A DNA stretch of 64,000 nt, taken from assembly GCA_001898645.1 (NCBI GenBank), contig MKUQ01000035.1:21539-85538 (forward strand). The letters are read 5' to 3'. A program made the position numbers and the translations under genes. Numbering within the stretch: position 1 is the first letter of the stretch; the number at the start of each line of letters is the position of its first letter. The notes beneath the pieces were generated by a model that did not search any database, was not told where the DNA came from, and saw only the letters and a program-made list of their open reading frames with translations. Below are positions 41,159 through 51,087 of this stretch, in pieces. Origin of the DNA: Burkholderiales bacterium 70-64. GTDB taxonomy: Bacteria; Pseudomonadota; Gammaproteobacteria; Burkholderiales; Burkholderiaceae_E.

Positions 41159-42595
41159 ATGCACCTGTCGCCGCACCTGCCTTCCCTCGTCGTGGCGCGG
41201 CTGCTGGCGCGCGCCGCGCTGCTGGCGCTGTGCGCCGCCTGCGCGCCCGCGGCGTTCGCCTGGAGCAACCACACGCTGGGTGCCTGGCCGGCGCTCGCGG
41301 GCATGCCGGAGCTGCACGAGCTCGCCCCGGTGCGCGTCGAGAGCCTCGAGACCTTTCTCGCCGCCGAGGCGGCGAATCTCGAGGCGGTGCTCGATGCCGA
41401 AGAGCGCTGGGCACGCGAGCACGTGCCCGTCTACCCGCCGCGGCCCGATGCGCTGCGGTTCACCGCGGCCGGAGCGGCCGGGCCCGGCGAGCTGCAAAGC
41501 CGCTTCATCGCCGCGGTGCGCATCGCGCCCGATTCGCGCCTCGGGCTGTTCCTGCAGCGCCTGCCCGGCGATCCGCCCGACGGCCGTGCCGGCGTGCCGG
41601 CGCGCAACGTGACCACGCTCGCGCGCGACCACGCCGTGGAGTCGGCGCGCTATGCCGCCCTGCGCGAAGGCGAGGCCGTCTCCTCCCTCGCGGTGCTCGC
41701 CACGGCGTGCGACGAGCCCGACTACGGCCTGGACATCGGCCTGTGGGAGGACAACGGCACCCCGCAGGGCCGGCTCTACGGCTTCGGCAAGCAGCCGTTC
41801 GGCAACCCGGCGCTCGACTTCGGCAGCCAGGCTCCGTTCCACATGGGCTTCTACCACGAGGCGGCCATCATCTACGCGGCCGCCGGCTTCCTGAAGCGCA
41901 CCTATCCCGAGTACCGCATCCATCTGTGGAAGACGCTGGCGCTGCATGCGCTGCGCACCGGGCACGACTACTGGGGCTGGCGCTTCGCGGGCTGGGCGCT
42001 GCACTACCTGCAGGATCTCACCCAGCCCTACCACGCGCGGGTGCTGCCCGGGGTGGGCACGGCGCGGATGCTGTGGATCAACGCGCTGCACATGGCCGGC
42101 TGGCCGCGGGCACGCGACCAGGCGGTCACGCTGGTCTCCAACCGCCATCTGGCGCTGGAGAACTTCGCGCGCACCGCGATGATCTCAGGCGGCCGCGAAA
42201 TCCGTGGGGCAGGGCCGCTCGTCGAGGCGCTGGCGGGCCGCACAGCCGTCGGCGGCCAAACCGCGTACGACGACGACAGCCCGCGCGCGGTGGTGTCGCG
42301 CCATGCGGCGGACGCCGCCGACGAGGTCGACCGGATCATCGCGGCTTCGCTGCCTGCGCGCTATGTCGACGATCCGGGCTTCGAGTTCGGCGTCGCCGAG
42401 GACGGCATCGACCTGTACGCGTCGCTGGGCCGCGACGATCCGGCGAAACGCGATGCGATGATGCGCATGCTCGCGCCCCTGATGGCCGAGTTCGGCACGC
42501 ATACACGTGCATTCGTGCGGGCGCTGCTGGCCGATCCGGGCCTCAGCGACGCGATGTCGCGCCGCGGCGCCCGTTCGCCGCCAGGATCTTCCTGA
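41159..42595 (+). CDS. exported zinc-dependent phospholipase C / S1-P1 nuclease-fold protein
   Basis: Signal peptide ...CAPAAFA then WSNHTLGAWPAL (mature N-terminal Trp); GHDYWGWRFAGWALHYLQDLTQPYHARVLPG zinc-ligand-type helices. Confidence 0.65.
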   Translation: MHLSPHLPSLVVARLLARAALLALCAACAPAAFAWSNHTLGAWPALAGMPELHELAPVRVESLETFLAAEAANLEAVLDAEERWAREHVPVYPPRPDALRFTAAGAAGPGELQSRFIAAVRIAPDSRLGLFLQRLPGDPPDGRAGVPARNVTTLARDHAVESARYAALREGEAVSSLAVLATACDEPDYGLDIGLWEDNGTPQGRLYGFGKQPFGNPALDFGSQAPFHMGFYHEAAIIYAAAGFLKRTYPEYRIHLWKTLALHALRTGHDYWGWRFAGWALHYLQDLTQPYHARVLPGVGTARMLWINALHMAGWPRARDQAVTLVSNRHLALENFARTAMISGGREIRGAGPLVEALAGRTAVGGQTAYDDDSPRAVVSRHAADAADEVDRIIAASLPARYVDDPGFEFGVAEDGIDLYASLGRDDPAKRDAMMRMLAPLMAEFGTHTRAFVRALLADPGLSDAMSRRGARSPPGSS

Positions 42596-43793
42596 TCAGC
42601 GCCGGGCTTTCCCCGCGCCGGTGGAGGTCGGCCATCGCCCGCATCGGCGGATCGATGTGCGTGAAGAAGGCGAGATAGCCCGCGCACAGGTGGTTCAACC
42701 CCTCCTCGCCCTCGGCCGTGACGTCGTGGCGATGCTTGGGGCATCCGCCCCGGCAGGCGAACAGCACCGGGCACGTACGGCAGCGCTGCGGCAGGCGGTC
42801 GCGCTTGTCGCGCCCGAAGCGCCGCTGCTCGGGGCTGCCGGCGAGCTCGGCGAGGGACGCATCGTGCAGGCTGCCGCGCCGGAAGCGCGGGTAGACGTAG
42901 TGGTCGCAGGCGTAGACCGATCCGTCGTGCTCGATGGCCAGCGCCGCGCCGCAGACTTCGCTGTGCACGCACAGCCCGCCGGGCAGGCCCAGCCACTTGG
43001 CCAGCGCGACCTCGAACAGCTGGACGTGGATGTTCCCGACGTCGTGCCGGACCCAGCGATCGAAGATCGTGACCAGGAAGCGCCCCCAGTCCTCGCCCGT
43101 CACCGACCAGTCGGTGACGGGCCGGCGGCCGATGGCGATCCCGTCGGGCGCACCGAGCGCGAGGCCCTGGCCGCGCTCGTCTTCGTCGGCCACGGCCTCC
43201 ACCACCGGGATGAACTGCATGTGGCGCGAGCCGATGTCCTTGAGGAAGCGGTAGACCTCCAGCGGCCGGCCGCTGTTGGCGCGGCTCACGCAGGTCAGCG
43301 TGTTGAAGGCCACCTCGTGGCGGCGCAGGACCTCCAGGCCGCGCATCGCCGCGGCCCAGGTGCCGCGCCCGCGCGCGTCCACGCGGCTGCGATCGTGCAG
43401 CGCCTGCGGTCCGTCGATGCTCAGGCCGACCAGGAAGTCGTGCTCGGCCAGGAAGGCGCCCCACTCGTCGTCCAGCAGCGTGCCGTTGGTCTGCAAGGCG
43501 TTCTCGATCGTCCTGCCGCCGGCGTAGCGGCGCTGCAGCGCCACCACCCTGCGAAAGAAATCGACCCCTGCGAGGGTGGGCTCGCCGCCCTGCCAGGCGA
43601 AGTCGACATGCCTGCCGGGCTGGGCTTCGATGTACTGGCGCACGAACGCTTCCAGCGTCTCGTCGCTCATGCGCCAGTGCGGCGCCGGCGCGAAGAAGGC
43701 CTCCTTCTCGAGATAGAAGCAGTAGCGGCAGCGAAGGTTGCACTTCGGGCCGATCGGCTTGGCCATCAGGTGGAAGGGGAACGCGGCGGGCAT
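42543..43793 (-). CDS. radical SAM/SPASM protein, anaerobic sulfatase-maturating enzyme type
   Basis: MAKPIGPKCNLRCRYCFYLEK (CxxxCxxC), FAWQGGEPTLAG, SPASM-like CGAALAIEHDGSVYACDHYVYPRFRRGSL...CRTCPVLFACRGGCPKHR. Confidence 0.92.
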   Translation of the reverse strand: MPAAFPFHLMAKPIGPKCNLRCRYCFYLEKEAFFAPAPHWRMSDETLEAFVRQYIEAQPGRHVDFAWQGGEPTLAGVDFFRRVVALQRRYAGGRTIENALQTNGTLLDDEWGAFLAEHDFLVGLSIDGPQALHDRSRVDARGRGTWAAAMRGLEVLRRHEVAFNTLTCVSRANSGRPLEVYRFLKDIGSRHMQFIPVVEAVADEDERGQGLALGAPDGIAIGRRPVTDWSVTGEDWGRFLVTIFDRWVRHDVGNIHVQLFEVALAKWLGLPGGLCVHSEVCGAALAIEHDGSVYACDHYVYPRFRRGSLHDASLAELAGSPEQRRFGRDKRDRLPQRCRTCPVLFACRGGCPKHRHDVTAEGEEGLNHLCAGYLAFFTHIDPPMRAMADLHRRGESPALIRKILAANGRRGATSRR

Positions 43794-44036
43794 CGCGGCA
43801 CTCCGGGTTTGTCCGCAGGATAGTTGATTTCTTCCATCAGCGGCTGCGGACCTATCGTTCGCCGCATGATCCAGATCGACTCCCCCCGCCGGCTCATCGC
43901 CGGCCGTCACCGCGCCGCCCATCCTTCGCGGCGTCCTGCCATCTCGTAGAATGATCGTCCCGGCTGCGTGCGGGCGCGCGCATCGCCGGCGCGCCCCACC
44001 GTACTCCCGGATTCCCCTCGTTTCCTGGCACCGGAC

Positions 44037-47000
44037 GTGACCACCTGGCAGTTCTGGATCGATCGCGGCGGCACCTTCACCGACGTCGTGGCGCGGCGTC
44101 CCGACGGCACCTTGGCGACGGCGAAGCTGCTGTCCGAGAACCCGGAGCACTACGAGGATGCCGCGGTCGAGGGCATCCGCCGCATGCTCGGCCTCGCCCC
44201 CGGCGAGCCGATCGGCCCCGAGCGCGTGGAGGTCGTCAAGATGGGCACCACGGTGGCCACCAACGCGCTGCTCGAGCGCCGTGGCGAGCCGCTGGTGCTG
44301 GCGATCACGCGCGGCTTTCGCGACGCGCTGCGCATCGCCTACCAGAACCGGCCGCGGCTGTTCGATCGGCGCATCGTGCTGCCCGAGATGCTGTATCGCG
44401 AGGTGATCGAGGTCGACGAGCGCGTCGGCGCCGACGGCAGCGTCGTGCGCGCGCTCGACGAGGCGGGCGCGCGCGCGGCGCTCTCGGCGGCGTACCGGCG
44501 CGGCCTGCGCGCGATCGCGATCGTGCTGATGCACGGCTACCGGTACGCGGCGCACGAGGAACGGCTCGCCGCCATCGCAGGCGAGATCGGCTTCACGCAG
44601 ATCTCGGTCTCGCATCGCGTTTCGCCGCTGATCAGGCTCGTCGGCCGCGGCGACACCACCGTCGTCGATGCCTATCTGTCGCCGGTGCTGCATCGCTACG
44701 TCGATCGCGTCGCTCGCGCGCTGCCGGGCATACGCCTGCAGTTCATGCAGTCCAACGGCGGGCTGGCCGATGCGCGCGCCTTCCAGGGCAAGGATTCCAT
44801 CCTGTCGGGGCCGGCCGGGGGCATCGTCGGCATGGCGCGGGTGAGCGCGGCCGCCGGCTTCGATCGCGTGATCGGCTTCGACATGGGAGGCACCTCGACC
44901 GACGTATCGCATTTCGCCGGCGAGCTCGAGCGCGAATTCGACACGCTGGTGGCCGGCGTGAGGGTGCGCGCGCCGATGCTGGGCATCCACACGGTGGCCG
45001 CCGGCGGCGGCTCCATCCTCCATTTCGACGGCGCGCGCCTGCGCGTGGGGCCCGATTCGGCCGGCGCCGATCCGGGGCCGGCGTGCTATCGGCGCGGCGG
45101 CCCGCTCACGGTCACCGATGCCAACCTGATGCTGGGCAGGATCCAGCCCGATTTCTTTCCGGCGGTGTTCGGCCCGCGCGGCGACCAGCCGCTCGATGCG
45201 CTCGTCGTGCGCGAGCGCTTCGCCGAGCTGGCCGCGCGCATCGCCGCCGGGACCGGCCGCGCCATGACGCCCGAAGAGGTGGCGCAGGGCTTCGTCGACA
45301 TCGCGGTGGCCAACATGGCCAACGCGATCAAGAAGATCTCGGTGCAGCGCGGCTACGACATCACGCGCTACACGCTCACCACCTTCGGCGGCGCCGGCGG
45401 CCAGCATGCCTGCGAGGTCGCCGATGCGCTGGCCATGCCGCGGGTGCTGGCGCATCCGCTGGCCGGCGTGCTGTCGGCCTACGGCATGGGGCTGGCCGGG
45501 CAGGCGGCGATGCGCGAGCGCTCGGTCGAGCACCGCTTCGACGATGCTGGCCTGGCCGGGGCACGCGGGGTGCTCGACGAGCTGGAGGAGGCCGCCCGCG
45601 CGGAGCTCGCCGCGCAGGGCGAGGCGGAGGGCTCGGTGCGCATGCGCCGCCTGCTGCACCTGCGCTACGAGGGCACCGATACCGCGCTGGCGGTCGAGGC
45701 CGACACGGCGGCGGCCATGCTCGAGCGCTTCGAGGCCGCCTACCGGCAGCGCTTCGCCTTCCTGATGCCGGACCGCGCGCTGGTGATCGACTCGGCGGTG
45801 GTCGAGGCCGCCGGCGAGCCCGGGCAGGGTGCCTCGCTCGCGCCGCCCGGCGAGCGCACCGGTGTGCTCGCGCCGCAGGCGCGCGTGCGCATGTTCACGC
45901 GCGGCGCCTGGCACGAGGCGCCGCTGTGGCGGCGCGAGCAGCTCGTGGCCGGCGACGTGCTCGACGGCCCGGCGATCGTGGCCGAACCGACCGCGACCAC
46001 GGTCATCGAGCCCGGCTGGCGCGCGCGGCTCGGCGAGCGCGGCGACCTGGTGCTCGAGCGCCGCGAGCCGCGCCCGCAGCGCTCGGCGGTGGGCACCGAG
46101 GCCGATCCGGTGATGCTGGAGATCTTCAACAACCTGTTCATGTCGGTCGCCGAGCAGATGGGCTACCGGCTGCAGAACACCGCGCACTCGGTGAACATCA
46201 AGGAACGGCTCGACTTCTCCTGCGCGGTGTTCGATGCGGCCGGCCGCCTGGTGGCCAACGCACCGCACATGCCGGTGCATCTGGGCTCGATGGGCGCGAG
46301 CGTGCGCGCGATCATGCGCGCGCACGCGCCCGGCCCGGGCGCGGCGCCGCTGGCCCCGGGCGACGTCTACGTGCTCAACGATCCCTATGCAGGGGGCACG
46401 CACCTGCCCGACGTCACCGTGATCACGCCGGTGTTCGACGAGGCGGGCGCGACCATCCTCTTCTACGTCGGCTCGCGCGGCCACCATGCCGACATCGGCG
46501 GCACCACGCCGGGCTCGATGCCGCCCGGCAGCGCCCACATCGACGAGGAGGGCGTGCTGCTCACCGATTTCCAGCTCGTCGGCGCCGGGAGGCTGCACGA
46601 GGCGGCGCTGCGCGAGCGGCTCGCCGGCGCGCGCCATCCGGCGCGCAACCCCGACCAGAACCTCGCCGACCTGCGCGCGCAGGTCGCCGCCAACGAGAAG
46701 GGCCGCGAGGAGCTGGTGAAGATGGTCCGCCACTTCGGCCTCGACGTCGTGCAGGCCTACATGCGCCACGTGCAGGACAACGCCGAGGCCTCGGTGCGCC
46801 GGGTGATCGGCGCGCTCAGGGACGGCAGCTTCGAGGTGAGGCTCGACAACGGCGCCGTGATCCGTGTGCGCATCGCGGTCGATCGTGCGGCGCGTTCGGC
46901 CGTGGTCGACTTCGCCGGCACCTCGGCGCAGCAGCCGAACAACTTCAACGCGCCGCTGGCCGTCACCATGGCCGCCGTGCTCTACGTGTTCCGCACGCTG

Positions 47001-47678
47001 GTCGAGGACGACATCCCGATGAACGAGGGCTGCCTCGTGCCGCTCGAGGTGCGCGTGCCCGAGGGCTCGATGCTCAACCCGCGCTATCCCGCGGCGGTGG
47101 TGGCCGGCAATGTCGAGACCTCGATGTGCATCACCAACTGCCTGTACGGCGCGCTCGGCGTGATGGCTTCGGGGCCTCCGACGATGAACAACTTCACCTT
47201 CGGCAACCAGCGCTACCAGTACTACGAGACCATCTCCGGGGGCTCGGGCGCCGGCGGCGTCTTCGACGAGCAGGGGCGCCTGACCGGGGGCTTCGACGGC
47301 ACGGCGCTGGTGCAGACGCACATGACGAACTCGCGGCTCACCGACCCCGAGGTGCTCGAATCGCGCTTCCCGGTGCGCCTGGAGAGCTACGAGATCCGCG
47401 CCGGCTCGGGCGGGGCGGGCAGGTGGCGCGGCGGAGACGGCGGCGTGCGGCGCGTGCGCTTCCTCGAGCCGATGACGGCCTCGATCCTCGCCAACGGGCG
47501 CGTGCATCCGGCCTTCGGCACGGCCGGCGGCGCGCCCGGCGCCCTGGGGGCCGACTACGTGGTGCGCGGCGACGGACGCCTCGAGCGCCTGCGCCATGCC
47601 GATACCGTCGAGCTGGCCGCCGGCGACGTGTTCGTGGTGGAGACGCCCGGCGGGGGAGGGTTCGGCATGCCCGGTTGA
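44037..47678 (+). CDS. 5-oxoprolinase/hydantoinase, fused HyuA-HyuB-type subunits
   Basis: WQFWIDRGGTFTDVVARRPDG...KMGTTVATNALLERRGEP...GFDMGGTSTDVSHFAGELER...(second half) DPVMLEIFNNLFMSVAEQMGYRLQNTAHSVNIKERLDFSCAVFDAAGRLVANAPHMPVHLGSM. GTG start. Confidence 0.93.
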   Translation: MTTWQFWIDRGGTFTDVVARRPDGTLATAKLLSENPEHYEDAAVEGIRRMLGLAPGEPIGPERVEVVKMGTTVATNALLERRGEPLVLAITRGFRDALRIAYQNRPRLFDRRIVLPEMLYREVIEVDERVGADGSVVRALDEAGARAALSAAYRRGLRAIAIVLMHGYRYAAHEERLAAIAGEIGFTQISVSHRVSPLIRLVGRGDTTVVDAYLSPVLHRYVDRVARALPGIRLQFMQSNGGLADARAFQGKDSILSGPAGGIVGMARVSAAAGFDRVIGFDMGGTSTDVSHFAGELEREFDTLVAGVRVRAPMLGIHTVAAGGGSILHFDGARLRVGPDSAGADPGPACYRRGGPLTVTDANLMLGRIQPDFFPAVFGPRGDQPLDALVVRERFAELAARIAAGTGRAMTPEEVAQGFVDIAVANMANAIKKISVQRGYDITRYTLTTFGGAGGQHACEVADALAMPRVLAHPLAGVLSAYGMGLAGQAAMRERSVEHRFDDAGLAGARGVLDELEEAARAELAAQGEAEGSVRMRRLLHLRYEGTDTALAVEADTAAAMLERFEAAYRQRFAFLMPDRALVIDSAVVEAAGEPGQGASLAPPGERTGVLAPQARVRMFTRGAWHEAPLWRREQLVAGDVLDGPAIVAEPTATTVIEPGWRARLGERGDLVLERREPRPQRSAVGTEADPVMLEIFNNLFMSVAEQMGYRLQNTAHSVNIKERLDFSCAVFDAAGRLVANAPHMPVHLGSMGASVRAIMRAHAPGPGAAPLAPGDVYVLNDPYAGGTHLPDVTVITPVFDEAGATILFYVGSRGHHADIGGTTPGSMPPGSAHIDEEGVLLTDFQLVGAGRLHEAALRERLAGARHPARNPDQNLADLRAQVAANEKGREELVKMVRHFGLDVVQAYMRHVQDNAEASVRRVIGALRDGSFEVRLDNGAVIRVRIAVDRAARSAVVDFAGTSAQQPNNFNAPLAVTMAAVLYVFRTLVEDDIPMNEGCLVPLEVRVPEGSMLNPRYPAAVVAGNVETSMCITNCLYGALGVMASGPPTMNNFTFGNQRYQYYETISGGSGAGGVFDEQGRLTGGFDGTALVQTHMTNSRLTDPEVLESRFPVRLESYEIRAGSGGAGRWRGGDGGVRRVRFLEPMTASILANGRVHPAFGTAGGAPGALGADYVVRGDGRLERLRHADTVELAAGDVFVVETPGGGGFGMPG

Positions 47679-47719
47679 CACCCTCGTTCGGTCTCGATAA
47701 TCTATCAAACGCTTGATAG
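47675..47719 (+). promoter_or_regulatory. sigma70 promoter TTGACA-N17-TAATCT overlapped by operator-like dyad CTATCAAACGCTTGATAG
   Basis: -35 at 47675-47680, -10 at 47698-47703, dyad at 47702-47719 (7-bp perfect arms); -35 overlaps the upstream stop codon. Confidence 0.75.
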
Positions 47720-47763
47720 AATTTAGCTTCTCCCCCGAAGAAAGAGTCGAGACCGAGGCTGTC

Positions 47764-49812
47764 GTGAACGTTGCCGCGTCCCCGTACCGGTGGCTCCTGT
47801 CGCCGCTGAAGATCGGAGCCATGACGGTGCCGAACCGGATCATGATGCCGGCGATGCACCTGAACTATCACCGGGACGGGTGCTTCGGCGACGACCGGCT
47901 GGTGGCCTTCTACCGGGAGCGGGCGCGCGGGCGCGCCGGCCTGATCTCGGTCGGCGGGTTTGCCGTGGACCCGGCCGGGGCGGGGGTGTTCAAGAGCCTG
48001 CTGCTCGGGCTCTGGAACGATGAGTTCATTCCGGACCTCAGGCGCCTCACCGGCGCGATGCACGCGGCGAATCCCGAGGGCAAGGTCGCCTGCCAGCTCT
48101 ATCACACGGGCCGCGTCTCGCCTTCGCGGCTCACCGGGCTGCAGCCGGTCGGTCCTTCGGAGATCCAGTCGCGCTTCAATCCGGAGCCGATCCACGTCCT
48201 GTCGACCGACGAGGTGCAGGCGCTGGAGCGCAAGTACGTCGAGGCCGCGATCCGGGCGCGCGAGGCAGGGTTCGACTGCATCGACGTCTTCTGCGGGGTC
48301 GGGCACCTCATTGCCCAGTTCCTTTCGCCGGTGACGAACGACCGCACGGACCGCTACGGCGGTTCGCTCGAGAACCGCGCGCGCTTCGCGACCAACATCG
48401 TGGCCGCGATCCGCGCGGCGCTGCCCGGCGTTCCGATTCTCGTGCGGCTGGCCGGGCACGATCTCCTTCCCGGCGGCAACACCCACCACGAGGTCGCCCG
48501 CGTCGCCGGCCTGCTCGAGGCGGCCGGCGCCGATGCGTTCAACGTCACGGGCGGCTGGCACGAGTCGCGCGTGCCGCAGATCACCGGCGACGTGCCGACG
48601 GGCGCCTATGCCTGGCTCGCCGAGACGATCAGGGCCGCGGTCGGCGTCCCGGTGGCGGCGTCGAACCGGATCAACGATCCCGCGGTCGCCGAGCGGATCC
48701 TGCGCGAGAACCGCGCCGATTTCATCTCGATGGGCCGGCCGCTGCTGGCCGATCCGCACCTGCCGCGCAAGCTGATCGAGGGCGAGCCCGGGCAGATCAA
48801 TCACTGCATCGCGTGCAACGTCTGCCTCGACAGCGCATGGGCCGGCCCGGCACGCTGCCTCGTCAACCCGGCGGCCGGCCGCGAGGCCGAAGCGGCCGCG
48901 CCGCCCTCCGCCGGCAAACGGGTGCTCGTGGTCGGCGGCGGCCCGGCCGGGATGATGGCCGCGAAGGTGGCGGCCGCGCGCGGCCATACGGTTGCGCTCT
49001 GGGAGAAGGCGCCGCAACTGGGCGGCGTGGCGGCGATCGGCGACGTGGCGCCGGGCAAGCGCGAGTACCGCTGGCTCTACGAGGACCTCGCGCGCCAGGT
49101 CGGCGGCGACGAGCGCATCGACCTGCAGCTCGGCCGGGAAGCGACGCTCGAGGCGATCCGCGCGGCGCGACCCGAAGTCCTGGTCCTGGCCACCGGCGGG
49201 CATCCCGTCTACCCGGACCTGCCGGTGCCGGAAGATGCGGAGATCGAGATCGTGCACGCGCACGACGTCCTGGCCGGCGCCATGGACCGCGTCGGCCGCG
49301 ACGTGGTGGTGCTCGGCGGCGGCCCGACCGCCTGCGAGACGGCGCTGCACATCAAGGAGCAGGGCGGCCTCGACGGCGAGACGGTCAAGTTCCTGCTCGT
49401 GCACCGCCTCGTGGAGGCGGACGAGCTTCGCGACATGGCCATGCACGGGCGCCGCTCGCGCCGGGTCAGCATCGTGCAGCGTTCGGCGCGGTTCGCGAAG
49501 GACCTCAACAAGTCGGTGCGCTGGACCCTGCTGGAGAGCATGGAAGCCGCCGGCATTGCGTCCTTCGCGAACAGCACCATCCGTTCGATCGAGCGCGACG
49601 CGGTGGTGATCGCCGCGGCCGACGGCGCGCCGACGCGCATTCCCTGCGACACGATCGTCCTCGCCGTCGGCGTCTCCGCGGACGACCGCCTGCACGCCGA
49701 GGTGCGGGCGAACCTGCGCGAGCTGCCGGTGTTCGTGATCGGAGACGCCGCGGCGCCGCGCCAGGCGACCGAAGCGCTGCTGGAGGGATGGCAGGTCGCG
49801 AATTCCCTTTAG
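47764..49812 (+). CDS. NADH:flavin oxidoreductase/2,4-dienoyl-CoA reductase-like (Old Yellow Enzyme plus FAD/NAD domain)
   Basis: LLSPLKIGAMTVPNRIMMPAMHLNY...FDCIDVFCGVGHLIAQFLSPVTNDRTDRYGGSLENRARFA...CIACNVCLDSAWAGPARCLVNPAAGRE...RVLVVGGGPAGMMAAKVAAARGH. GTG start. Confidence 0.93.
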   Translation: MNVAASPYRWLLSPLKIGAMTVPNRIMMPAMHLNYHRDGCFGDDRLVAFYRERARGRAGLISVGGFAVDPAGAGVFKSLLLGLWNDEFIPDLRRLTGAMHAANPEGKVACQLYHTGRVSPSRLTGLQPVGPSEIQSRFNPEPIHVLSTDEVQALERKYVEAAIRAREAGFDCIDVFCGVGHLIAQFLSPVTNDRTDRYGGSLENRARFATNIVAAIRAALPGVPILVRLAGHDLLPGGNTHHEVARVAGLLEAAGADAFNVTGGWHESRVPQITGDVPTGAYAWLAETIRAAVGVPVAASNRINDPAVAERILRENRADFISMGRPLLADPHLPRKLIEGEPGQINHCIACNVCLDSAWAGPARCLVNPAAGREAEAAAPPSAGKRVLVVGGGPAGMMAAKVAAARGHTVALWEKAPQLGGVAAIGDVAPGKREYRWLYEDLARQVGGDERIDLQLGREATLEAIRAARPEVLVLATGGHPVYPDLPVPEDAEIEIVHAHDVLAGAMDRVGRDVVVLGGGPTACETALHIKEQGGLDGETVKFLLVHRLVEADELRDMAMHGRRSRRVSIVQRSARFAKDLNKSVRWTLLESMEAAGIASFANSTIRSIERDAVVIAAADGAPTRIPCDTIVLAVGVSADDRLHAEVRANLRELPVFVIGDAAAPRQATEALLEGWQVANSL

Positions 49813-49847
49813 TGGCTGGTTTACCAGAGAATCGGAAGGAGACAGAC

Positions 49848-51077
49848 ATGAACGAAACGAGTGGAAGCATGGCGGCGCGCTGGAAGGCGCCGCTGGCGGC
49901 GTTCGCATTGATGGCGGTGCTCGGCATCGGCCCGCAGGCGCTTGCCCAGCAGGCGACGGAGATCCGGATCGGGTTCGTCAATCCGGCCACGGGCGCCTTC
50001 GGCGCGCTCGGGAAGTCGGCGCGCAAGGGCATGGATCTCGCGATCGAGAACGCCGCAGCCAGGCCGCAGACGAAGGGCATCCGCTTCGTCGTCGAGGAAC
50101 GCGACTCCGCCGCCAAGACCTCCGACGCCATCCGCTACGCGCGCGAGCTGATCCAGCGCGAGAACGTCGACGTCCTGGTGGGCGGCCTGTCCAGCGCCGA
50201 ATGCCTGTCGCTGCAGAAGCTCGCCGCGGAGGTCAAGATCGCCTACCTGCCGACCAGCGGCTGTTGGGCCGACGAGTTCGCCCTGGCCGAGAACGTCAAC
50301 CCCTATGCGTTCCGCGTCACGGCGAGCAACAGGCAGCGCAACTATGCGTTCGCCGAATGGCTGGTGAAGAACAGCGGGAAGAACTGGTACGTCGTCTATT
50401 CCGATTTCGCGTACGGCCAGTCGGGCCTCAAGGCGTTCCGCGAGGCGATGGCGGCCGTGGGCGGCACGGTGAGCGGATCGATCGGCATCCCGTTCGGCGC
50501 CACCGACATGGCGTCGTACATCAGCAAGATCGACCGCTCGGCCGACGGCCTGTACTTCGTTCTGGCCGGCCGCGACGCGATCCTCGCGCTGCAGGAAGCG
50601 GCATCCCAGGGGCTGGCGGGCAAGATGAAGCTGGCCGGCATGCAGTCGCTGATCGTTCCCGAGAACTTCCCGCAGATCCCGGCCTCGGCCGAGGGGCTGT
50701 CCTTCATCGGCGCCTACCCGCGCGATGCCACGGGGCCGCTCGATACGCCGGAGAACCAGGCGTTCCGGAAGGCCTACGCGGCGAAATATCCCGGCGAGGT
50801 GGTCGGCCTGAATGCGCTCGAGGCATACCAGACCACCAACGTCCTGCTCGCGGCCATCGAGCGCTCGGGCTTCAAGGGACGCAAGGACACCGGCAAGCTG
50901 ATCGAGGCGTTGTCCGGATTGAAGCTCGAAGCGAGCAGGGAGTTCCCGGCGGGCGCGATCACCATCAGGGCCTCCGACCATCAGGGCGTGGCGCCGCTGT
51001 ACATCGCGGTGGTCCGTGGCGGCAAGGAGCAGGTCATCCACGCCATTCCCGCGGCCGAGATCGACCGCATCAAGTAG
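49848..51077 (+). CDS. branched-chain amino acid-type ABC transporter substrate-binding protein (LivK-like)
   Basis: IRIGFVNPATGAFGALGKSARKGMDLAIENAAARPQTKGIRFVVEERDSAAKTSDAIRYARELIQRENVDVLVGGLSSAECLSL. Confidence 0.93.
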   Translation: MNETSGSMAARWKAPLAAFALMAVLGIGPQALAQQATEIRIGFVNPATGAFGALGKSARKGMDLAIENAAARPQTKGIRFVVEERDSAAKTSDAIRYARELIQRENVDVLVGGLSSAECLSLQKLAAEVKIAYLPTSGCWADEFALAENVNPYAFRVTASNRQRNYAFAEWLVKNSGKNWYVVYSDFAYGQSGLKAFREAMAAVGGTVSGSIGIPFGATDMASYISKIDRSADGLYFVLAGRDAILALQEAASQGLAGKMKLAGMQSLIVPENFPQIPASAEGLSFIGAYPRDATGPLDTPENQAFRKAYAAKYPGEVVGLNALEAYQTTNVLLAAIERSGFKGRKDTGKLIEALSGLKLEASREFPAGAITIRASDHQGVAPLYIAVVRGGKEQVIHAIPAAEIDRIK

Positions 51078-51087
51078 GCGCCGCCCG

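Noticed and set aside
42543-47843. 1766-aa minus-strand ORF in the track
   Set aside because: Only the C-terminal part (from about 43793 down) is real (radical SAM enzyme). The rest is Arg/His/Ala-rich read-through antisense to the oxoprolinase gene, a GC-rich artefact.
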